Source of the DNA: JAGTVB01 sp049282355
GTDB taxonomy: Bacteria > Pseudomonadota > Gammaproteobacteria > HK1
Length of the DNA: 64,000 bases
Reading direction: 5' to 3'
NCBI GenBank assembly: GCA_049282355.1
Contig: JBAPTW010000008.1
Location: 62,001 to 126,000 of the forward strand
Position 1 is the stretch's first letter, and each line of letters starts with the position of its first letter. Positions 25,076 through 33,726 of this stretch are shown in pieces. The notes under the pieces are model-generated. The model searched no databases. It had not been told where the DNA came from and worked only from the letters and a program-made list of their open reading frames with translations. The position numbers and the translations under genes are program-made.

Positions 25076-25990
25076 CTACCGTTGGGTGCATTGCCTTTTT
25101 CGTTTGGCCCTTGGGTGAGCCCGATCATAGACCTCGGATAGATGCTGAAAGTCGAGATGAGAATAGATTTGAGTTGTGGCGATATCCGCGTGGCCAAGCA
25201 ACTCTTGAACGGCACGAAGATCGCCGCTGGATTCAAGGAGATGACTTGCAAAGGCGTGGCGCAACAGATGCGGATGGGCGCGAGTATCAAGACCTTGCAG
25301 CAAAGACCACCGATGCAATCGCCCTTGAACTGACCGGGCACTTAACCGCGTACCTTTTTGGTTGATAAAAACTGCTGCTTCCCCTTCATCGGAGAGTACA
25401 TTTCTAATTTCAAGCCACTTGCCAAGAACCTGGCAGGCCATCTGCCCAATCGGCACGATGCGGACCTTCTGTCCTTTTCCTAGGACCCTAGCTAACCCCT
25501 CGCCAAGGCGCAAATCGCCAAGATCAAGTGCAACCAGCTCCGATAGTCGAAGGCCTGAGGAGTATAGTAGCTCCATGATTGCCCGGTCCCGCACCGCAAG
25601 CGGACGTTCATCCTGAATCATCAGCAAGCTGGCCATGCGATCGACATCGAGCACCCTGGGTAAACGCCGCCCCACCTTGGGCCCCCGAACATCGGCGACC
25701 GGATTATGCAAGACCAATCCCTCTTGCATCAGAAAACGAAAGAAAGTCCGCAGTGCTGACAGCATTTTGCGCAGAGTTCGTCCGCTAGCACCGTGAAGAT
25801 GAAGATCAGCGACCAGAGCACGTATTTCAGCCGGAGTAATACTCTTAAAATCGCCGATTCCATGGAGATGACTAAAAGCAATTAGACGCTCAAGGTCGCG
25901 TCGATAGCTTTCGCAGGTCATCGGCGATAGCCGCCGCCCGTTGCGCAGATGCTGGATAAACCGCTCGAGCCACTCTTCCGCTTGGCGCAA
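25076..25990 (-). CDS. xerC: Tyrosine recombinase XerC
   Basis: Site-specific recombinase that works with XerD at dif to resolve chromosome dimers. The 304 residues have an N-terminal SAM-like DNA-binding domain (about 1-100) and a C-terminal catalytic domain with the Arg in SSGLRLSE, Lys in GKGQK, His-x-x-Arg in HPHLLRHAFASHLL, His in LLGHADI and the Tyr nucleophile in IYSHL. The position between DUF484 and hslV distinguishes XerC from XerD. Confidence 0.95.
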   Translation of the reverse strand: MRQAEEWLERFIQHLRNGRRLSPMTCESYRRDLERLIAFSHLHGIGDFKSITPAEIRALVADLHLHGASGRTLRKMLSALRTFFRFLMQEGLVLHNPVADVRGPKVGRRLPRVLDVDRMASLLMIQDERPLAVRDRAIMELLYSSGLRLSELVALDLGDLRLGEGLARVLGKGQKVRIVPIGQMACQVLGKWLEIRNVLSDEGEAAVFINQKGTRLSARSVQGRLHRWSLLQGLDTRAHPHLLRHAFASHLLESSGDLRAVQELLGHADIATTQIYSHLDFQHLSEVYDRAHPRAKRKRQCTQR

Positions 25991-26026
25991 TCGAAGATAT
26001 CCTCAGAGGTTATGAAGAAATCACTC

Positions 26027-26057
26027 CCCGCCGCGCGAGACCAACACGCGCGGCGGG
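26027..26057. terminator. Strong GC-rich stem-loop between DUF484 gene and xerC
   Basis: A perfect 11-bp stem (CCCGCCGCGCG at 26027-26037, CGCGCGGCGGG at 26047-26057) with a 9-nt loop. Only a modest T-rich stretch follows on the minus strand. It may be an attenuating terminator or an mRNA-stabilising structure inside the dapF-DUF484-xerC transcript. Confidence 0.5.
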
Positions 26058-26103
26058 CAGCGACGACGCGTATCAGACAAATAGGCGAAAAGTGAGCATC
26101 GCC

Positions 26104-26148
26104 CAACGCCGCTATAGCAAGCGCAGCAGGTTTTGAAACATCCTCTCA
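26104..26148. repeat. Family 1 repeat, right end fused to the DUF484 stop
   Basis: CAACGCCGCTATAGCAAGCG, then CAGCAGGTTTTGAAACATCCTCTCA matches the right end of full copies. Read from the DUF484 gene, its TGA stop (26148-26146) is the first codon of TGAGAGGATGTTTCAAAA. Confidence 0.75.
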
Positions 26149-26859
26149 GGCGCTCGCGAGGTGGGGATAAAGCAGGCGGGTGACAATCTCGGCAAGATTC
26201 TTGAGAAATGCCGTACCCATTCCAGGCTGAAATCGATAAGGATCTTGGCTGCCAATCGCAAGAAACCCTATCCTGTCCGGCTCGCCGAGTGGCAATAAAG
26301 CCACAGAACTCACTGCACTTTGCCGCTCACCAAACAGATAGGCGAGTTGTGCTACCCGTAAGCGCCCGCAAACCGGCTCTCTCGCCTTAATAACATTGAC
26401 AAATAAAGATCTCACCTCGGCATCGCCAGCAACGAATTCGCCCCGCGTGCGATCGCGCTCCAACCTCGCTGTCACAAACAGCTTTACGACCGCGGCATCC
26501 ACCTTGAAATCCTCTACCAATGCCGCATACAGCGAGGTAAACAACTCCGTCAGCTTACGACATTGAATAAGACGAAGGGTAAGATGATGCACCCGCTCGG
26601 TAAGAATCTCGTTGTTTCGCGCATGGCGAACGAAATCTTGAAGTTGCATCCTGAGCGCTTGAACTTGCTCGCGCAGAACCGCCACTTGGTGCTCGATAAG
26701 CGAGACTGCTTTCCCGCACGGATGAGGAATTTGTAGCTCCTCCAAAGCAGCAGGCCAACGGACAAAGAAGTCTGGATGGTCCCGCAAATACCCCACGATA
26801 GCCGCCTCAAAGCCAGACTCTTCATCTGCCGAGGTTTTTCTCTTGTCCTGGACGCTCAT
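26146..26859 (-). CDS. DUF484 protein (GAF-like)
   Basis: 237-residue cytosolic protein of the DUF484 family, which folds like a GAF domain. Visible features: the N-terminal VGYLRDHPDFFVRWP signature, a helical LIEHQVAVLREQVQALR linker, and the C-terminal LLPLGEPDRIGFLAIGSQDPYRFQPGMGTAFL-type ending, split here by normal family variation. Function is unknown; it is usually encoded between dapF and xerC, as here. Its ATG overlaps the dapF TGA by 4 nt, implying translational coupling. Confidence 0.9.
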   Translation of the reverse strand: MSVQDKRKTSADEESGFEAAIVGYLRDHPDFFVRWPAALEELQIPHPCGKAVSLIEHQVAVLREQVQALRMQLQDFVRHARNNEILTERVHHLTLRLIQCRKLTELFTSLYAALVEDFKVDAAVVKLFVTARLERDRTRGEFVAGDAEVRSLFVNVIKAREPVCGRLRVAQLAYLFGERQSAVSSVALLPLGEPDRIGFLAIGSQDPYRFQPGMGTAFLKNLAEIVTRLLYPHLASA

Positions 26860-27689
26860 ACTTCGATTTCCCCGTCGAACACTCGGACAGCAGGACCCGT
26901 CATCCAAACTCGGCAGTTTCCGCTCCTCAACGCGACGTATAGCCTCCCCCCCGGTAAAGAGACTTCCACGGAGTCTTGCAGCAGGCCTTGTTCGTGCCCC
27001 ACAACGACCGCTGCACATGCGCCCGTGCCGCAGGCCGGCGTCTCTCCAGCCCCCCGCTCGAACACCCTCAGCCGAATATGCCGAGCATCGATAACTTGCA
27101 TGAAGCCTACGTTTGCGCCACGTGGGAAATCGCGATGCCGCTGTATCAGCGGCCCAAACGTTGATACCGGAGCCGTCCTTACATCATCGACTTGCATTAC
27201 GGCGTGCGGATTCCCCATCGATACGGCACCGATGGTCACAACTTCTCCCCCAATGTCGAGAGAGTAGCTTGGAGCACGTTTGGGAGCTAGGAAAGGAATC
27301 TCACTGAGCTCTAAGCGGGGAACCCCCATATCGACAGAAATCTGCTCCGATGATTCAAGACGGGATCTCACCAGGCCGCCCGCTGTGGCGATGGTAAGTT
27401 CCGAAGTCGAGGAGGCCAGACCCAGCTCGCGGACGAAGACCGTGAAGCACCTCACGCCGTTCCCGCACTGTTCGGCCTCACTGCCATCTGCATTGAGTAT
27501 TCTCATAGCAAAGTCCGCGCCGGGAGCGACTGCCGACTCGACCAAAAGCACTTGATCACATCCAATGCCAGTACGGCGATCTGCGAGGTGGCGAATTTTT
27601 TCCGCCGATAACGCTATTTTCCGAGAGATATTGTCAATAAGGACAAAATCGTTACCCAGGCCGTGCATCTTAGAAAACTTGATTCGCAT
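26856..27689 (-). CDS. dapF: Diaminopimelate epimerase
   Basis: Cofactor-free racemase converting LL- to meso-diaminopimelate for lysine and peptidoglycan synthesis. The 277 residues start with the conserved KFSKMHGLGNDFVLID; the two catalytic cysteines are Cys75 in AEQCGNGVRC and the one in GETPACGTGACAA near residue 218. Full length. First gene of the dapF-DUF484-xerC group. No lysA or lppL-like gene is next to it. Confidence 0.97.
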   Translation of the reverse strand: MRIKFSKMHGLGNDFVLIDNISRKIALSAEKIRHLADRRTGIGCDQVLLVESAVAPGADFAMRILNADGSEAEQCGNGVRCFTVFVRELGLASSTSELTIATAGGLVRSRLESSEQISVDMGVPRLELSEIPFLAPKRAPSYSLDIGGEVVTIGAVSMGNPHAVMQVDDVRTAPVSTFGPLIQRHRDFPRGANVGFMQVIDARHIRLRVFERGAGETPACGTGACAAVVVGHEQGLLQDSVEVSLPGGRLYVALRSGNCRVWMTGPAVRVFDGEIEV

Positions 27690-28075
27690 TCGCCGCAGTC
27701 CTTGTTTAGCCCCGTGGGCAACCCGTCGCTACACATGGGCGTTGGCTGGCCCGAACCGAAACCCACGAATTTACAGCGTTGGCGTGCGCGCGGCACCCAT
27801 TAGTCGCCTCAAGGTACTTGCTCTGCAGGTGTGAGTTGCAGCGGTGGAGATGCTGATTCCGAAAATATAGTACGGAAATTGCTTAACCACGATCCGAGGA
27901 GTCGGGGCCACGGCAGCCGCGAAGTACAACTGAGCGAACACACTCATTCAGAGGTTCCCGCAGTAAGTGTTGTGCATGGACCGTATCTATTATCCTACAA
28001 TGTCGCATGTCCTGCCAAGTGTTGCTATCGAGTATAAACTTTGGCTACATTACAAAAAAATTCAAGCATTTCTTT
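27690..28075. other. Divergent intergenic region dapF / small ORF–PP2C
   Basis: 386 bp without a supported gene. It should hold promoters in both directions. TACAAT at 27996-28001 is a possible plus-strand -10 box but lacks a well spaced -35. Confidence 0.35.
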
Positions 28076-28357
28076 ATGTATCCTTCCAAATGGCTTGATA
28101 CCCTCTCAAGCACAGACACACCTTCGGGGATTTTGGCACCGCGCAAGTCCTTCAACAGCGCGATCATGAGTCCCCAGCAGACAGGCCACGCCCGAATAGC
28201 AAACGGCGAGGCGACTGGTGAGTTTAAAGACAACAGATTGCGCGCATTGGCGCAAACGACACAAGAAGCTGCTCAAAAAGAAATCGTTACGGCCGACGAT
28301 CTGGCGCAAGCTTACTCCAAATTGCCACCTAAAGTGTTATCCGATGGTGCCTATTGA
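28076..28357 (+). CDS. Small protein overlapping the PP2C gene
   Basis: 93 residues, no family recognised. The N-terminus is Ser/Pro-rich; the C-terminal half (about 50-93) is Ala/Gln-rich and helix-prone (RLRALAQTTQEAAQKEI, then TADDLAQAYSKLPP). It has no signal or membrane segment. Its last 14 nt overlap the start of the PP2C gene, which suggests coupled translation and a linked job. The start is uncertain (no Shine-Dalgarno at 28076; ATG at 28166 is an alternative). It could be a chance frame. Confidence 0.45.
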   Translation: MYPSKWLDTLSSTDTPSGILAPRKSFNSAIMSPQQTGHARIANGEATGEFKDNRLRALAQTTQEAAQKEIVTADDLAQAYSKLPPKVLSDGAY

Positions 28358-29177
28358 CAACAGCAGGCTTAACATCGCTGGCCTCTCCCATGCCGGCAAC
28401 AAGCGAGATCATAATGAAGACAGTATCGGAATCGATGCTCAGTTGGGGCTGGCAGTGCTCGCCGATGGCATGGGTGGTTACCAGGGTGGTCAGTTCGCCA
28501 GTGCCTTGGCAGTTAAGATAATGCTAGAGGAAGTTCGGGCTCGCTACGCCTGCGCCCCAAAGGAGTCCGCCACGAGAGGAGCATCCGATGGCTGGCATCA
28601 ATCGGTGCTTACGGCAGCTTTCGAAAAGGCCAATGGCATTATTTTTCACCTCGCGAGACGCAAGCCACAGTGGAGTGGTATGGGCACAACGTTAATCGCA
28701 GTCCTCTTTCACGACGTTCGGGTCACCATTGGCCATGTTGGAGATTCTCGACTTTATCGAGTTAGGCGCAATGAGCTGCAGCGAGTCACGGCGGATCACT
28801 CATTGCTACAAGAGCTCGTGGACGAAGGATTCTGTGCACCTGAAGACTTGCGCCGGTCGCTTAACAAAAACCTGATCACACGTGCTGTCGGCATTGCCCC
28901 AAGCATCCAACCAGACATAAAGCAAGAGCCGGTGATTCCCAAGGATCTCTACCTCCTGTGCTCTGACGGCCTAACTGACCTGGTGCAGGACCAAGAGATC
29001 CAGCTGACATTGCAGGAAAACTGCTGCGAGCTTCGCAAGGCTGCAGTTTCCCTTGTCCGCTTGGCCAATGATCGTGGCGGTCACGACAACATCTCTGTCA
29101 TCCTTGCGCGCTGCTCGCACACCGCTTCAGCCGGCGTGTTCTACGAACCTCAGCTACGCAATCTCCGAGGCCAGTAA
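28344..29177 (+). CDS. PP2C-family protein phosphatase
   Basis: Metal-dependent Ser/Thr phosphatase of 277 residues, cytosolic. Motifs in order: RDHNEDS, VLADGMGGYQGG, MGTTLIAV, GHVGDSRLYR, the TADHSLLQELVDEG segment, LCSDGLTDLV and GGHDNISVI, so all metal-binding aspartates are present. This is the Stp1/PstP type. No transmembrane segment follows the domain. The start at 28344 is chosen at the family-like N-terminus; the longer frame is a shadow of the upstream small ORF. An FHA protein follows 104 bp later. No Ser/Thr kinase gene is in the window. Confidence 0.92.
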   Translation: MVPIDNSRLNIAGLSHAGNKRDHNEDSIGIDAQLGLAVLADGMGGYQGGQFASALAVKIMLEEVRARYACAPKESATRGASDGWHQSVLTAAFEKANGIIFHLARRKPQWSGMGTTLIAVLFHDVRVTIGHVGDSRLYRVRRNELQRVTADHSLLQELVDEGFCAPEDLRRSLNKNLITRAVGIAPSIQPDIKQEPVIPKDLYLLCSDGLTDLVQDQEIQLTLQENCCELRKAAVSLVRLANDRGGHDNISVILARCSHTASAGVFYEPQLRNLRGQ

Positions 29178-29281
29178 AGGAACGGTCTGGTTCGCCGATA
29201 CAGCGGGAGGGATGAGGACCGATACTGAGCGTATCGTCTGGCTAATGATGTGTCCTTAATAATCGTGGGTTGGGACAGCTA

Positions 29282-29962
29282 ATGCCTGGAAAGCTAGTAC
29301 TAAGTCTGAATGGGTCAGTGCTCGGGGAATTTACGCTGGACAAGGAACGCACGACAATCGGGCGCAAACCACACAACGATGTCCAAGTCGATAACTTGGC
29401 CGTCAGCGGCGCTCATGCCGCCATCCTTACCATCCTCAATGATTCGTTCATCGAAGACCTAGACAGCACAAATGGCACTTTCGTCAATGGCAAGCTGATT
29501 AAGAAACACGCCTTACGGGCCGGGGATCTCGTAGCCATCGGCAAGCATGAGTTGAGATATTTGAATGACGCGGCTTCCGACGACCAGGATTTCGAGAAGA
29601 CCATGATCATCCGGCCCGGGATGGCCGGCCACGCGGCAGCGGCCGCCAAGGCAAAGGCTCAACAGAGTGCGGACCGTGGGCTCAATGCAACTCGTCAGGC
29701 CCCCTTGGGCAAGATCCAAGTGCTAAGCGGTCCCGGTACCGGTAAAGAACTTGAGCTAAGCAAGGCACTCATTACGCTTGGCCGGCCCGGAGTGCAGGTT
29801 GCCGTCATTACTCGGCGCCCTCAAGGCTACTTTATCACCCACGTCGAAGGATCACACCCTATCGTCAACGGTCAGTCCATCGGCGGCAATGCCCGCTTGC
29901 TGGCTGAGCATGATGTCATCGAGTTGGCTGGCGTCAAGCTCGAGTTCTTCGTCGATAGCTAG
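29282..29962 (+). CDS. Double FHA-domain protein
   Basis: Phosphothreonine-binding protein of 226 residues. FHA1 (about 5-95) has the complete binding motif: Arg28 in IGRKPHND, Ser42 and His45 in VSGAH, and DSTNGTFVNG. An Ala/Lys/Gln-rich linker (about 110-140) leads to a second FHA-like domain (about 142-226) in which GR is kept but the Ser-x-x-His pair is not visible. No signal or membrane segment. Start at ATG 29282 rather than TTG 29270. With the PP2C gene it forms a phospho-signalling pair; the partner kinase is elsewhere or lost. Confidence 0.9.
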   Translation: MPGKLVLSLNGSVLGEFTLDKERTTIGRKPHNDVQVDNLAVSGAHAAILTILNDSFIEDLDSTNGTFVNGKLIKKHALRAGDLVAIGKHELRYLNDAASDDQDFEKTMIIRPGMAGHAAAAAKAKAQQSADRGLNATRQAPLGKIQVLSGPGTGKELELSKALITLGRPGVQVAVITRRPQGYFITHVEGSHPIVNGQSIGGNARLLAEHDVIELAGVKLEFFVDS

Positions 29963-30049
29963 CTGTAGGCCTTTATTACGGTTGATCGCCATCATGGCAT
30001 TGGCCACCCACCCCGACTTCCCTTACATCCCCCGACTTAAGCCCGCCTA

Positions 30050-30685
30050 TCAATCCAGCAACTTATTAGGGAATTCACAAAGTTCCTGAATGGGGCAATC
30101 ACGACAGCGAGGCTTCTGCGCCGTACACACGTAGCGCCCATGCAGCACTAGCCAATGATGGGCATGTCTGAGGAATTCCTTGGGCACAACCTTGAGAAGT
30201 ACCTGCTCTACCCTTTGGGGCGTTTTTTCTGTGGCAAGTCCCGTGCGATTCGCAACTCGAAAAATGTGCGTATCCACCGCGATAGTCGGCTCGCCGAAGA
30301 CCGTATTTAGAATAACATTGGCCGTTTTTCGGCCCACACCGGGCAAAGCCTCAAGCGCTTCTCGCTCGCGGGGCACGCAGCCATCATGTTGCTCAACCAA
30401 GATGCGGCAGGCAGCAATGATGTTACGCGCCTTGGTGTTGAACAGTCCGATTGAGTGGATAAACTGTCGCACCCCCGCCTCGCCCAATGCCAGCATTTGC
30501 TGAGGTGTGTGTGCATGCCGAAACAGCTCTGCTGTGGCCTTGTTGACGCTCTTATCGGTCGCTTGCGCCGAGAGCATCACTGCGATGAGCAGTTCAAAGG
30601 GACTCGTGAAGCGCAGCTCTGTAGTCGGATTTGGCATTGCCGCCCGTAAGCGCGCGAACAGTTCATCCCGAGCCTTCTGCTTCAC
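30050..30685 (-). CDS. nth: Endonuclease III
   Basis: DNA glycosylase/AP lyase removing oxidised pyrimidines. The 211 residues have the helix-hairpin-helix LPGVGRKTANVIL with catalytic Lys120, catalytic Asp138 in VDTHIFRV, and the [4Fe-4S] cysteines at 187, 194, 197 and 203, all at the same numbers as E. coli Nth. Downstream of rnfB by 11 bp, in the same direction as metG-rnfB. Confidence 0.98.
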   Translation of the reverse strand: MKQKARDELFARLRAAMPNPTTELRFTSPFELLIAVMLSAQATDKSVNKATAELFRHAHTPQQMLALGEAGVRQFIHSIGLFNTKARNIIAACRILVEQHDGCVPREREALEALPGVGRKTANVILNTVFGEPTIAVDTHIFRVANRTGLATEKTPQRVEQVLLKVVPKEFLRHAHHWLVLHGRYVCTAQKPRCRDCPIQELCEFPNKLLD

Positions 30686-30696
30686 GGGCCGGCGGC

Positions 30697-31389
30697 TTAG
30701 GCGCGGCGTCTGGCGCGTACTCGCGCAAGCGTTGCTTCAATGGCATCGCGTCGAGATTCCTCACGCTGTCTATGGAGTGCGGCCATGTTCCTCTTGCGCT
30801 CATGATCGGCCGCTCGTTTGAGTCGCCTCGTGGTCAGCCTTAATTGCTTCACTTGGAAGCGTTTCCGGGCTCTATCAGCTTGCCAGCGGGTCCAGCCGCC
30901 AGGCCATCCTTGAATTGCGTGAACGCCGTCGGGCCCATCCGCCTCGGGTCTTAAGTCTGCGGATGGAGCAAGTGAGCGGCAAGGCATCATCTGGATGCAG
31001 TCCACCGGACACTGGACAATACATCGTTCACACCCCGTGCACTCCTCAGCAATCACCGTATGCATTTGCTGTGGGGCACCCAAAATTGCATCTACGGGAC
31101 ACACGTCAAGGCAGCGTGCGCACCCAATGCACCATTGCTCATCGACCCCTGCAATTCTCCTCGGCATAAAATCCCCGCACTCAGGATCCAGAGGTCTTGG
31201 TTTCAAGCCAAGCAACAAGGCAAGGGCATCGATCGTGGTTTCCCCGCCGGGAGAACAGCGGTTGATATCGGCTTGCCCAACGCTGATCGCCTCGGCATAA
31301 GGGCGACAGCCGTCATAACCACAGCGACCGCATTGCGTCTGCGGCAGCAGTGCGTCGATGTGTCCGGCCGCTTGCACACTGTTCATCAT
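30697..31389 (-). CDS. rsxB: RnfB/RsxB-like ferredoxin without membrane anchor
   Basis: Electron-transfer protein of about 230 residues. It has a four-cysteine Fe-S domain (Cys20, Cys23, Cys28, Cys45: CX2CX4CX16C) and two 4Fe-4S ferredoxin motifs (CIGCARCLDVCP and CTGCERCIVQCP). Typical RnfB begins with a membrane helix; here the first domain starts almost at once, and the C-terminal 70 residues are very basic (many Arg/Lys). The other rnf genes (A, C, D, G, E) are absent although metG and nth, their usual neighbours, flank it. Starts at 31389 or the adjacent ATG 31386. Role without a complex is unknown; donor to Nth or another enzyme is speculation. Confidence 0.88.
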   Translation of the reverse strand: MMNSVQAAGHIDALLPQTQCGRCGYDGCRPYAEAISVGQADINRCSPGGETTIDALALLLGLKPRPLDPECGDFMPRRIAGVDEQWCIGCARCLDVCPVDAILGAPQQMHTVIAEECTGCERCIVQCPVDCIQMMPCRSLAPSADLRPEADGPDGVHAIQGWPGGWTRWQADRARKRFQVKQLRLTTRRLKRAADHERKRNMAALHRQREESRRDAIEATLARVRARRRA

Positions 31390-31400
31390 CCATGTAATCC

Positions 31401-33512
31401 CTACTTCACGCGCATGCCTGGCTTGGCACCTTCGTCCGTGCTCAGAAGCCAAAGCTCCTTACCGCCAGGCCCCGCCGCCAGCAACATACCTTCTGAGATA
31501 CCAAAACGCATTTTTCGTGGCAAAAGATTGGCTACCATCACGGTAAGCCGCCCAATGAGAGCTCCTGGGTCATAGGCGGTTCTAATGCCTGCCAAAACGG
31601 TTCGTGATTCCCCGCCGACATCCAATACCAATCGCAGCAACTTATCTGCGCCTTCCACGTGCTCGGCTGCTGCGATGCGAGCGACCCGCAGATCCACCTT
31701 GGCAAAATCCTCATAAGTAATGCTTGGCAACAATGGCTCTGCCTCCGCCACCTCTTGGACCTCCGGTGGTGGGGTACCGAAGACGGTATTCGGCTGATCG
31801 GCCGTCGACGCGACACTTGCCAACAAAGCGCGCACGCGACTGGGCTCGACGCGCCGCGCCAGCGGCTCGAAAGGATTGATGCGCTGGCCGAGGAGCGGAC
31901 GCTTTAAATCATCCCAGGCAAGTGTCGGCACCCTCAAAAAAGCTTCCACCTTGCGCGCTAATACGGGCACAACGGGTTTCAGATAAAGCATGAGGATGCG
32001 AAAGAGATTCAAACCCTGCGTACACACGCCTTGCACCTCGGACGCCCGATCCGGCTCCTTTATTCTTACCCACGGCTTGGCGTGGTCGATGTACTGATTG
32101 GCTCGGTCGGCAAGCGCCATCACCTCGCGAGCTGCTTTGGCAAACTCGCGCCGCTCGTAGTATTCCGCGATTTTTTCGCCAACGAGCACGAAATCTTCAA
32201 AGAGGGCAGGCTGAGGCAATTGTGCAGCCAAATGACCGTCAAAATGGCGGGAAATAAAGCCGGCACAGCGGGAAGCAATGTTGACTACCTTGCCAACGAG
32301 ATCAGCATTGACCCGAGCGACGAAATCGTCGAGCTTAAGATCGATGTCTTCAATTCCAGCCCCGAGCTTAGCGGCAAAGTAGTAGCGAAGGTACTCCGGC
32401 TCAAGGTGCTCAAGATAGGTTCTCGCCTTGATGAAGGTGCCACGCGATTTTGACATCTTTTCACCGTTGACGGTGAGAAAGCCGTGACAGAAAATGGCCG
32501 TGGGAGCCCGAAAGCCGCTTGCATAAAGAAGCGCCGGCCAGAACAGCGTATGGAAATACGCAATGTCCTTACCTACGAAGTGGTAAAGCTCGGCTTGGCT
32601 TTGCCGGCCCCAAAAAGCATCGAAATCAAGGTCGTTGCGACGGCTGCAAAGGTTCTTGAAGCTCGCCATGTAGCCGATAGGGGCATCGAGCCAAACGTAG
32701 AAGTATTTTCCTGGCGCGTCGGGGATCTCAAAACCAAAGTAGGGGGCATCCCGGGAGATATCCCAGTCTTGGAGACCCGTTGCGAACCACTCCTCGAGCT
32801 TGTGCGCAATCTCCGGCTGCACAGGGGGATGCATCGGGAGCAACGGTAACGAGTCCGATGGTACGGGGATACGTTCTTCGAACCCTCCCCCGCGCAGCCA
32901 TTGCCTTATGGGATCGGTAAAATCATGCAATTTCATAAAATAATGTTCCGATTCCCGCGCGATGGGCGCCTCGCCGGAAAGTGCAGAGACAGGATTCTTT
33001 AAATCCGTAGGGCTGTAGGTTGCGCCGCACGCCTCGCAACTATCACCGTACTGATCCCGGGCACCACACCGAGGACACTCGCCGCGTATAAACCGATCGG
33101 GCAAAAACAGGTTCTTAACCGGGTCGAACGCCTGGCGGATGGTACGCACCGCAATATGGTCACCTGCCCGCAAGCGTTCATAGATGAACTCCGAGAGCAC
33201 ACGATTTTCCTCGGAGTGGGTGGTATGGTAGTTGTCGAAGCTAATGGAAAAGCTTTGAAAATCAGCATAATGCTCTTCCCGCATCCGGGAAACGAGTAGC
33301 TCGGGCGCGATACCCTCCTGCTCTGCCCTTAGCATTATCGGCGTGCCGTGAGCATCATCGGCACATACGTAGTAGCACTGGTGCCCGCGCAACCTTTGAA
33401 AACGCACCCAGATATCGGTCTGGATGTATTCGACCAAGTGCCCAATATGGATCGGACCGTTAGCATAAGGTAGGGCACTGGTCACGAGGATGGTGCGGCG
33501 GCTGTCTGACAT
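31401..33512 (-). CDS. metG: Methionyl-tRNA synthetase
   Basis: Charges tRNA-Met with methionine. The 703-residue protein is the full MetG1 type: HIGH motif in PIHIGH near residue 20, zinc-binding CPRC and CEAC knuckle (about 145-165), KMSKS signature in EKMSKSRGT, and a C-terminal OB-fold tRNA-binding/dimerisation domain (about 600-703). The start at 33512 begins MSDSRRTILVTSALPY; the upstream extension is not conserved. Divergent from apbC. Confidence 0.97.
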   Translation of the reverse strand: MSDSRRTILVTSALPYANGPIHIGHLVEYIQTDIWVRFQRLRGHQCYYVCADDAHGTPIMLRAEQEGIAPELLVSRMREEHYADFQSFSISFDNYHTTHSEENRVLSEFIYERLRAGDHIAVRTIRQAFDPVKNLFLPDRFIRGECPRCGARDQYGDSCEACGATYSPTDLKNPVSALSGEAPIARESEHYFMKLHDFTDPIRQWLRGGGFEERIPVPSDSLPLLPMHPPVQPEIAHKLEEWFATGLQDWDISRDAPYFGFEIPDAPGKYFYVWLDAPIGYMASFKNLCSRRNDLDFDAFWGRQSQAELYHFVGKDIAYFHTLFWPALLYASGFRAPTAIFCHGFLTVNGEKMSKSRGTFIKARTYLEHLEPEYLRYYFAAKLGAGIEDIDLKLDDFVARVNADLVGKVVNIASRCAGFISRHFDGHLAAQLPQPALFEDFVLVGEKIAEYYERREFAKAAREVMALADRANQYIDHAKPWVRIKEPDRASEVQGVCTQGLNLFRILMLYLKPVVPVLARKVEAFLRVPTLAWDDLKRPLLGQRINPFEPLARRVEPSRVRALLASVASTADQPNTVFGTPPPEVQEVAEAEPLLPSITYEDFAKVDLRVARIAAAEHVEGADKLLRLVLDVGGESRTVLAGIRTAYDPGALIGRLTVMVANLLPRKMRFGISEGMLLAAGPGGKELWLLSTDEGAKPGMRVK

Positions 33513-33726
33513 GGCTTCTATCGTCGACCAAGGAAACGCGGCATAACTTAGCACCTATGCAGCAGTACGACTAGGCAACAGGTGTCTTGAAAGACGGTGA
33601 CCATGGCCATCTCTAACATAGCCTCTAATGGTCCTAATAGATGGATCTATGTCGCACCCCGGGACGGACATTGGAATATCGGTTAGAATTCTGACGAGAT
33701 AAAGATCATTGCCTTAGGAGGGTTGC

